IMG/VR virus record: IMGVR_UViG_3300004369_000011 | Span: 1-64,000 of that record | Origin: a virus | Direction: 5' to 3' (one strand) | DNA: 64,000 bases | In this document: piece after piece, positions 33,903 to 39,977 of the stretch | Position numbering within the stretch: the stretch's first letter is position 1 | Layout of the letters: each line of letters starts with the position of its first letter | Notes under the pieces: model-generated | The model's database searches: none | Told to the model about the DNA's origin: nothing | Seen by the model: only the letters and a program-made list of their open reading frames with translations | Position numbers and translations under genes: made by a program

Positions 33903-34496
33903 ATGGAGTCAGCTCTTGTTAAATCTTTAGGTAATACTTACAAGGTCTTACCTGAGTTTATTTCAGCAGAGACTGTAGAAAAAATTAAGACAAGTTTTTT
34001 CGATAGTTTGGCGGCTGGTGATAGTAGTTTTGGTGTTATTTCCCCAGAAGACGATTCCTGCGTTCGAAACGCTGTAGGTATTTATATGCATAGTATGTCT
34101 GCTATAACGTTGTGCGATAAATTAAGCACTGTAAGTGAGATTACTGGTAGAGATTGTTTACCTTCTTATTGCTATACGCGTTTAACAAAAACAGGAGGCA
34201 CCTTAAACAGCCACAGAGATAGGCCTTCTTGCGAAATGACCGTTAGTGTTCACATTAGTGGTGATGAACCTTGGTATTTATCCGTAGAAAATATTGAAGG
34301 TAATATGGACGATATCTTATTAAACCCAGGGGATGCAGTCATTATGGATGGCTGCAATCATGAGCACATAAGGTTAGGTGAGTATAAAGGGACGGAGTAT
34401 CTGCAAATGTGTCTTCACTATATATTCGTCGACGGTGAGTTTAAACAGTGGGTTTTTGATAGCCCTGCCTTGTTCGGGATGTGTAATCGAATTTAA
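33903..34496 (+). CDS. 2OG-Fe(II) oxygenase-like protein, 197 aa
   Basis: TGGTLNSHRDRPSCEMTVSV holds the HxD motif. LLNPGDAVIMDGCNHEHIRL holds the distal His, and YLQMCLHYIFVDG ends the core. This arrangement (CYTRL..G..L..H.DRP.CE) is found in cyanophage-type 2OG oxygenases. It starts 35 bases from the divergent JmjC-like gene, and a TATAGC-like -10 box at about 33882 lies between them. Confidence 0.72.
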   Translation: MESALVKSLGNTYKVLPEFISAETVEKIKTSFFDSLAAGDSSFGVISPEDDSCVRNAVGIYMHSMSAITLCDKLSTVSEITGRDCLPSYCYTRLTKTGGTLNSHRDRPSCEMTVSVHISGDEPWYLSVENIEGNMDDILLNPGDAVIMDGCNHEHIRLGEYKGTEYLQMCLHYIFVDGEFKQWVFDSPALFGMCNRI

Positions 34497-34549
34497 TTGA
34501 GACAGGTTGTTTATTTGAGTTAAACTTGTTTAAAGTTGCACACTTTTAG

Positions 34550-34990
34550 GTGGGCGATTCACTTGAACAGGACTTAGTTTTTTCTCTTAGTTGCCTTCAA
34601 AGACGGTCCGCCCGTAAGCGATTTCGAAAAGATATTCTTGATGCATGGGATAATCAGTGTGCTTACTGTGGAGACGGACGAGCCCACACATTGGATCACA
34701 TAATCCCTAGAGCTAAAGGAGGTACAACCAAACGCGGTAATCTTTTAGCTTGTTGCCCTACCTGCAATCTGCACAAATCAGATAGCGAATGGATGACATG
34801 GTACAGATTACAAATTTTTTGGTGCGCAGAGAAGGAAGACGCTATATGGAATTGGTTAGCTTATAACCATGAATACAGTATTGCGGCACGTGAGTACGAA
34901 AAAGCCTGCCAGGGTCCTCTTAGACTCCCAGCAGACTTAGAAATCATCGTTACTAGTGACTTAGACGAAGAAGTGGTTTTAACTGGCTAG
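34550..34990 (+). CDS. HNH endonuclease
   Basis: 146 residues from a GTG. CAYC at 37-40, LDHIIP with the His-rich turn at 48-53, Asn64 and CPTC at 69-72 give a complete four-Cys HNH domain. It would cut DNA with a metal ion. The N-terminal RRSARKRFRKDIL helix likely contacts DNA. It could be a homing nuclease or take part in packaging. No terminase is adjacent in this window, so the packaging role is not supported. Confidence 0.88.
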   Translation: MGDSLEQDLVFSLSCLQRRSARKRFRKDILDAWDNQCAYCGDGRAHTLDHIIPRAKGGTTKRGNLLACCPTCNLHKSDSEWMTWYRLQIFWCAEKEDAIWNWLAYNHEYSIAAREYEKACQGPLRLPADLEIIVTSDLDEEVVLTG

Positions 34991-35170
34991 TTATTTTTTA
35001 GCAAGTTTGGTCACTAAACCCGCAAGCACTTCGAGTACTCGATAAAATTTGCCGTACAACTCGTTGTCGCGAGGAGTAGGAGTGGCGTTAATAATCGCCA
35101 GAGCTAGAAGATGAAGAGCGCCCCCGATAGCGACAATTTCAGTCCAGTGCGTGGCCAAGAAAGTGAGCAT
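34991..35170 (-). CDS. Small membrane protein, probable holin
   Basis: 59 residues from the ATG at 35170 (an earlier ATG at 35200 is possible). One clear membrane helix (EIVAIGGALHLLALAIINAT), then a short basic helix ending LVTKLAKK. Size, topology and location 0.9 kb from the lysin gene at 36046 fit a small holin, which would open the membrane at lysis. It is on the opposite strand to the lysin, which is unusual for a lysis pair. Confidence 0.6.
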   Translation of the reverse strand: MLTFLATHWTEIVAIGGALHLLALAIINATPTPRDNELYGKFYRVLEVLAGLVTKLAKK

Positions 35171-35251
35171 AATTTTTCCGCGTATACACGAATTATACAA
35201 GCACTTACTAAGACAAAACCTTAATACAAACTATGAACAAAACTAATGAAA

Positions 35252-35596
35252 TTAAGAATCTTGTTCTGAAGCTTCTGTAGGTGAATAAAAAGGAGCTGTT
35301 AATCTGATTTCCCCACCGAGTAAACTCTGAGCGATTGAGTCATCAGGAGGTAACTCACTGTACAAGGGCTCAATATAATCTTTTTCTTCTTCGTCCCACA
35401 GCTTATGCAACTCCTGTACTTGTTTATCTACTTCGATCATCTCACGCTCGGCTCTGTAAGCACACCAGTCTTCGAAACAGTTTTTTAAAATTTGTTTTAT
35501 CCACGGATTAGTTTTAAAGAACGCAGAGAACTCCTGTAAGAATAAAATTACTTCGTATATCAAGGCGTTTACTACGATGTATTTTTGTTTCTCCAC
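35252..35596 (-). CDS. Hypothetical protein, 114 aa
   Basis: The first 45 residues are hydrophobic and aromatic (IVVNALIYEVILFLQEFSAF). The rest is acidic and helical. It could be membrane-associated and lies between the candidate holin and the lysin block, so a spanin-like or lysis accessory role is conceivable. No family recognised. Confidence 0.5.
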   Translation of the reverse strand: MEKQKYIVVNALIYEVILFLQEFSAFFKTNPWIKQILKNCFEDWCAYRAEREMIEVDKQVQELHKLWDEEEKDYIEPLYSELPPDDSIAQSLLGGEIRLTAPFYSPTEASEQDS

Positions 35597-35642
35597 GGGT
35601 CAGCTAGAATTTGTATAAACAGGCTATCGCGCCCTCGTTGTT

Positions 35643-36041
35643 ATGGCTGAAGTTACTTTCAACCGGGAAGCCGGAGCAGCTCCTGCAGGCATTACCCGTT
35701 TTCGCCAGTTTCGCACCAGCGACGGTTCGAACGTAACCGTTAACAGCTTCCGTACCTTTGCAGGGGACGGACTCTATTCTCTTGCGGACGTGTATGAGAT
35801 TACTTTTGGTACTACTGGCACGGCTTCTTTTTCCCTAGGAGCAGGGGCTTTCGCCGTCCGTGGTTACCGCGTGTATGACTCAACCGGTGTTTTAAAGGGG
35901 TCTGTTGAAAGCCCCAAAACTTCTCGTCGTACCACAGCAGATTTAAGTTACAGCGTAACTTCTGGCGATACCGCTACGGTTTATGTCGATCGGTCTGATC
36001 GCAGTCCTACCGAGTATCGTTTGACTGTATCGGCTGCTTGA
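35643..36041 (+). CDS. Small beta-rich structural-type protein, 132 aa
   Basis: All-beta sequence with TASFSLGAGAFAVRGYRVYD and a regular alternation of Thr/Ser/Val. No membrane segment. C-rich codon use, so possibly abundant. A TAGAAT hexamer lies at 35604-35609. It stops five bases before the lysin. A head- or tail-decoration protein is the simplest guess. Confidence 0.65.
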   Translation: MAEVTFNREAGAAPAGITRFRQFRTSDGSNVTVNSFRTFAGDGLYSLADVYEITFGTTGTASFSLGAGAFAVRGYRVYDSTGVLKGSVESPKTSRRTTADLSYSVTSGDTATVYVDRSDRSPTEYRLTVSAA

Positions 36042-36045
36042 CCTT

Positions 36046-37287
36046 ATGCGGTTATCTGAAGCTGGGCTGTCCCTCATTAAAGAGTTTGAGGGGCTACAGC
36101 TTACTGCATATAAGTGTGCCGCTTCCGTGTGGACTATTGGCTACGGACACACTGGTCCCGACGTAGAGGAGGGCCAGCAGATCACTGAACAACAGGCTGA
36201 TCAACTGTTACTCCAAGACTGTGAGTCAAGCCAGCAGTGTGTTAGTTCATTTGTACATGTTCCTTTAAATCAGTATGAGTATGACGCTTTAGTTTCTTTT
36301 GTATTTAATGTGGGCCCCACGGCCTTTATCAACTCAACACTTTGCAAATTACTACTTTCTGGAACGGAGCGTTCTATTGTCGCTTCTGAGTTTTCTAGAT
36401 GGGTCAAAGCCGGAACTAAAATTCTTCCTGGCCTAGTACGTCGACGAACAGCAGAAAAAGAGTTATTTTTACGCAAAATCAAACACCCGAAATTGACTCA
36501 CTCCCTTCTGGCTAAGCAAGATACCTGGCTTAAACGTAAGCCTGTCGATGCGGCAAAACTTGCGGCGGAAGAAAAACTTTTTGTACCCAAAGGCTCCGCG
36601 TGGGAGTGGGCCGAGATTCGGCGTTATCCCAGTGAAGCCCATCAACAGATTTTTTTAACGGCTCAACCGGATACCGAATGGTGGTTTTTTCCAGACCACT
36701 GGAAAGTTATAAATGATGCACCCCCCGCACCGGCTCCGTCCGCGCCTGCAATTTCTGCAGAGATTAAGTTAAAGGTTCCTTATTATTCGCAAAGGGATAA
36801 TGCGCGAGATCCGATGCGCACTTGTTTTTCGTCCTCTTGTGCCATGCTTCTGGCAGCTTTGAAGCCGGGCAGCATCTCTGGGGATGATGCCTATATAAAC
36901 ACGGTGTATCGCCACGGAGATACAACGCAGGCTTGGGTGCAACTCAGGGCCCTAGCAGATTACGGAGTGAAAGCAGAGTTTCTTCAAAACGGTAACTGGA
37001 CGTCTATCGAAACTCAATTAACCAATGGAATTCCTGTTCCTATTGGTATTCTTCATCATGGGCCAGTCAGTCGTCCTCATGGATTTGGACATTGGATTGT
37101 TGTTATAGGCATTACAGCTGACAAGCAGCGTTTTATTGTGCACGATCCGTTTGGCGATTTAGATTTGGTTAATGGAGGATATCTTTCTACTAATGGAAAT
37201 AGCAGACTGTATTCCAAGAAGAATCTCGCCGCCCGGTGGTTAGTCGAAGGTAAGGCCAGCGGCTGGTTTGTTCGGGCAGTTAAATAG
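36046..37287 (+). CDS. Fusion endolysin: GH24 lysozyme plus C39-like cysteine peptidase
   Basis: 413 residues. Residues 1-140 are a T4/P22-type muramidase: LIKEFEGLQLTAY with catalytic Glu15, VWTIGYGHTGPD, ITEQQADQLL and SFVFNVGPTAF. After a Pro-rich linker (~225-240), residues 245-413 form a C39-like peptidase: TCFSSSCAML (nucleophile near residue 260), GFGHWIVVIG (His near 349) and IVHDPFG (Asp near 366). One arm cuts glycan, the other peptide bonds, so a single enzyme can dissolve peptidoglycan from both sides. Probably the main lysis enzyme; it is coupled to the next gene (TAGTG). Confidence 0.88.
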   Translation: MRLSEAGLSLIKEFEGLQLTAYKCAASVWTIGYGHTGPDVEEGQQITEQQADQLLLQDCESSQQCVSSFVHVPLNQYEYDALVSFVFNVGPTAFINSTLCKLLLSGTERSIVASEFSRWVKAGTKILPGLVRRRTAEKELFLRKIKHPKLTHSLLAKQDTWLKRKPVDAAKLAAEEKLFVPKGSAWEWAEIRRYPSEAHQQIFLTAQPDTEWWFFPDHWKVINDAPPAPAPSAPAISAEIKLKVPYYSQRDNARDPMRTCFSSSCAMLLAALKPGSISGDDAYINTVYRHGDTTQAWVQLRALADYGVKAEFLQNGNWTSIETQLTNGIPVPIGILHHGPVSRPHGFGHWIVVIGITADKQRFIVHDPFGDLDLVNGGYLSTNGNSRLYSKKNLAARWLVEGKASGWFVRAVK

Positions 37288-37454
37288 TGGACTGGCTCAA
37301 CGTTGCAAAATGCGCGGACAAAAGGGCATCTGCCATCACTTTCTCTTTTGATGGCGAAAGCAGCCCTCTAGGTGAGCTAGAAACCCGCGAGATGGCTAAA
37401 GCCCAGGCGTATAGACAAGTGTTCCTGCGTTATTTTTATGAAACTAAAGATTGA
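37287..37454 (+). CDS. Small hypothetical protein, 55 aa
   Basis: GTG start overlapping the lysin stop by one base (TAGTG), a coupling arrangement used elsewhere in this genome. Sequence includes VDWLNVAKCADKRASAITFS and a helical end (REMAKAQAYRQVFLRYF). Too short for a family call. It could be a lysin regulator or an unrelated accessory gene. Confidence 0.6.
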   Translation: MDWLNVAKCADKRASAITFSFDGESSPLGELETREMAKAQAYRQVFLRYFYETKD

Positions 37455-37498
37455 CGAGGGCCTCTTTGAGCTAAAGTCAAACTTCCCAAAACTTTTTT

Positions 37499-37720
37499 AT
37501 GGGCACGCACTACGAGAGTCTTTTGCAAAATTGGGATGCCTCTGAGGAGCAGAAGCGCTCTGATTTTTTAGAATATCTGTATGAGTTTTATGAGGTCACA
37601 GATGGGTTGTATACGGGCCTTTGGTCTGCTTTTTGCGTGGATATTGGCTTTGTTACAAGAGATTTGATTTTAGAGGGCAACCTTAAATGTACCCTCGCTG
37701 ACGACGTTGAGGTAAAATAA
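37499..37720 (+). CDS. Hypothetical protein, 73 aa
   Basis: No family recognised. Acidic and aromatic (FLEYLYEFYEVTDGLYTGLW), mostly helical. It lies between the lysin operon and a small HNH-like gene. Confidence 0.6.
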   Translation: MGTHYESLLQNWDASEEQKRSDFLEYLYEFYEVTDGLYTGLWSAFCVDIGFVTRDLILEGNLKCTLADDVEVK

Positions 37721-37739
37721 ATTTAGCTGCCTTGGTTTT

Positions 37740-37973
37740 TTGGCGAGAGATTACGCTAAAGAATATAGAGAGCACGGGGGTACCGAAAAGCAAAAAAAAC
37801 GGCGGGCGGCCCGTAATAAAGCTCGTCGGCATATGGAGCGAGCTGGCCGTGTGCATAAAGGGGATGGTAGGGAAGTAGACCACAAGGATTACAATCCAGA
37901 AAATAACTCACCTGGAAATCTCCGCGTGGTCGACAAAACGACAAATCGCGAAAAGCAACCTAAACGGAGCTAA
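37740..37973 (+). CDS. Minimal HNH-type nuclease-like protein, 77 aa
   Basis: TTG start. The first half is basic (KQKKRRAARNKARRHMERAG). The second half, GREVDHKDYNPENNSPGNLR followed by VVDKTTNREK, carries the D-H...N...N pattern of the beta-beta-alpha metal HNH fold without the Cys pairs. The family occurs widely in T4-like cyanophages. Nuclease activity is possible but unproven for such a short form. Confidence 0.75.
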   Translation: MARDYAKEYREHGGTEKQKKRRAARNKARRHMERAGRVHKGDGREVDHKDYNPENNSPGNLRVVDKTTNREKQPKRS

Positions 37974-37982
37974 AGTAGAAGC

Positions 37983-38510
37983 ATGGAAAAGAGTAACCTC
38001 CTGCAGCGCCCTGGCGGCCTCGGCCCCATGAATGCCATGCAGCCTCTCGGCGGCACAGGGATTCAAAGCCCTGCTGCATATGCCGTTACCCCGGAGATGA
38101 TTGCTGTCCGTAGGGCGGCGGGGATAGACAATATCAATCGAGTGATGGCTCAATACTCTCGTGACAGGGGCGAGACTGTTCGGGCTGCTGTCGGCCCCAC
38201 AAACTATCAAGAAGGGAATATCATGCCTTCTATGCAGGCTACGGGGCCTGCTGGATACCAGCATCGTGATCCTCTGGTGCTGCCTGATAGACCAGCGGAT
38301 ATGACTAAAGCGGATTATTTAGTCAAAGAACAAAACAGCATGAACCCTGATCTGCGAGCCAAAATGCAGATCTTAACTACGTTACCCCAACAAAATTTTT
38401 ACAACGTGCAAGACGTTTCGACGTCGCTGATGACTCAGGATTACAGAACCCCCGCAAGTCTGCCCATGCAAAGGCTTGCTGGCGAGAGGATGCGCAACCG
38501 TGGTAAATAA
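37983..38510 (+). CDS. Hypothetical protein, 175 aa
   Basis: No family recognised. Gly/Pro/Met-rich, with a helical middle (AVRRAAGIDNINRVMAQYSR). It has the feel of a virion-associated or packaging-accessory protein but lies outside the main structural run. It overlaps the next small gene by 11 bases. Confidence 0.6.
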   Translation: MEKSNLLQRPGGLGPMNAMQPLGGTGIQSPAAYAVTPEMIAVRRAAGIDNINRVMAQYSRDRGETVRAAVGPTNYQEGNIMPSMQATGPAGYQHRDPLVLPDRPADMTKADYLVKEQNSMNPDLRAKMQILTTLPQQNFYNVQDVSTSLMTQDYRTPASLPMQRLAGERMRNRGK

Positions 38511-38637
38511 CGATTTCCCGATTCGTTTAGCAGGTATGCGCCTAGGGCTCACGCCTCCGGACGTCACCAAGTTTGCTACAAACCCCCGCGAGGTGACAGC
38601 TCGCCTTCGGTATCAACAAACTTTCCCAAAAAGCTAG
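38500..38637 (+). CDS. Small hypothetical protein, 45 aa
   Basis: GTG start inside the end of the preceding gene. Reads VVNNDFPIRLAGMRLGLTPP then a basic tail (TARLRYQQTFPKS). The frame fills the interval before thyX, and its Pro/Arg content differs from random frames. Function unknown. Confidence 0.5.
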   Translation: MVNNDFPIRLAGMRLGLTPPDVTKFATNPREVTARLRYQQTFPKS

Positions 38638-38666
38638 TAATCTAAGGCGTTCAAGTTCTTGGATTC

Positions 38667-39362
38667 ATGCTGCATTCCGCGACTCTTGACTGGATTACTC
38701 CCAATGCGGAGCAGGTAATCGCTCGTCATGCACGGGTTTCAACCAAGGATCCTGATCGCTCTGAGTACACTCAACTTTTAAGCTACTGCATAAAGCACGG
38801 CCATTGGAGTGTCTTCGAGCAAGCTGCAGCTAGTTTTGAGATTACTACGACGCGAGCAATATCCCCGCAGATTTTACGGCACAGGTCTTGTGCCTTTCAA
38901 GAGTTAAGTCAACGATATACAAATCCAAGTGAGACCCTGACCCTGGGTGGACGCCCTCCTCACGAGTTTAGTCTTCGCTGGCAAGCGGACAAAAATCGTC
39001 AGAGTAGTGCGGAGGAAGTGGACGCCGCTACGCAGGCTTTATTCCGCTCCCGCATTCTGCTTTTGCACCAAGATGTTCAAACTCTTTACACCGACATGTT
39101 AGATGCGGGGATCGCTCGCGAATGTGCTCGAAATATCTTGCCTGAGTACACCCCTACTCGCCTGCATATGCAAGGAACGCTGCGAAGTTTTTTAACGTAC
39201 GTCGGTTTGCGCGGGCAAGAGGAGACTCAGCTAGAGCATCGTTTAATTGCGCAGTCAATCGGCAAACTCTTAGCCGAGCAACTCCCCGTGGTCATCAAAG
39301 CAATTCAAGCAGCAGACGACGCTGGGTTAGGAGGCTGGGCGTTTTTAAATAAACCCTGTTAG
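38667..39362 (+). CDS. thyX: Flavin-dependent thymidylate synthase ThyX
   Basis: 231 residues. RHRSCAFQELSQRY at 71-84 is the ThyX signature (RHRxxSxxExSxRY) that binds dUMP and FAD, with Ala in place of the first Ser. The enzyme makes dTMP from dUMP using methylene-tetrahydrofolate, NADPH and FAD, supplying thymidine for phage replication. Length is normal. It is the last plus-strand gene before the convergent replication block, and a bidirectional hairpin follows. Confidence 0.95.
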   Translation: MLHSATLDWITPNAEQVIARHARVSTKDPDRSEYTQLLSYCIKHGHWSVFEQAAASFEITTTRAISPQILRHRSCAFQELSQRYTNPSETLTLGGRPPHEFSLRWQADKNRQSSAEEVDAATQALFRSRILLLHQDVQTLYTDMLDAGIARECARNILPEYTPTRLHMQGTLRSFLTYVGLRGQEETQLEHRLIAQSIGKLLAEQLPVVIKAIQAADDAGLGGWAFLNKPC

Positions 39363-39377
39363 GATAAAAAGTCGGCG

Positions 39378-39397
39378 GCGGGCCTAATTAAGCCCGC
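39378..39397. terminator. Bidirectional hairpin between convergent gene blocks
   Basis: GCGGGC-CTAATTAA-GCCCGC, a perfect 6-bp stem, lies between thyX (plus, ends 39362) and the minus-strand gene ending at 39405. On the minus strand a T-rich run follows after the adjoining CGCCGAC. Likely terminator for both directions, without a strong T-run on the plus side. Confidence 0.65.
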
Positions 39398-39404
39398 TTG
39401 CTAC

Positions 39405-39977
39405 TCAAATTCCCGGCTGAGGCCTCCAAGGATCCTGTTCCTGTGTTCGGGATTTTGCGGCAAGAGCAGAAGCTGCTTGCTGAGCTTGCATAAACTGCAT
39501 CGCACGTTTGTACTGCTCTACTTCGGCTTCCAACTTCTGGGTTTGAGCTTGAGCCCAGTCCGAAGCATTTTTTGTTAGGCCATCCAAAACATTGTCAGGA
39601 TGGGGAAAGTTAAAAAACACTCCAATTCCCTGGTCAGTTGGAACCTTTTGTCCGTTGCTGTTTTCAGCTAACGTTGAAAGAAAGTTATGGGATTTTTCCA
39701 AAGATATATTTGAAAAGAAAGCTAGTTGTACAGGATCAATTAAGCCTTGATTTTTTTCATACAGAGTCGCAAAGCAACTAGTCACACGGGTTGCTTGCTC
39801 ACGTTTGATTTCGTCGTCGCTTCGTCGTCTTTCAACGACAGAGGCACCTCCGAGAATGCCACCTGAGAATGCCAAGGCAGCCCCGACGTATTGAGGGGCC
39901 GTAAATGCCGTGGCAATCCCAGCGATTCCGCCAAGGATCAGAGCTACGGGAATCGTCTTAATTTTTTGCAGGATCAT
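39405..39977 (-). CDS. Membrane protein with coiled-coil tail, 190 aa
   Basis: ATG at 39977, overlapping the primase stop; an earlier frame opening at 40058 lies inside that gene. Residues ~10-50 form one or two membrane helices (TIPVALILGGIAGIATAFTA). A soluble domain with FNFPHPDNVLDGLTKNASDW and a Gln/Ala-rich helical tail follow. It may anchor replication or virion parts to membranes. No family recognised. Confidence 0.6.
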   Translation of the reverse strand: MILQKIKTIPVALILGGIAGIATAFTAPQYVGAALAFSGGILGGASVVERRRSDDEIKREQATRVTSCFATLYEKNQGLIDPVQLAFFSNISLEKSHNFLSTLAENSNGQKVPTDQGIGVFFNFPHPDNVLDGLTKNASDWAQAQTQKLEAEVEQYKRAMQFMQAQQAASALAAKSRTQEQDPWRPQPGI

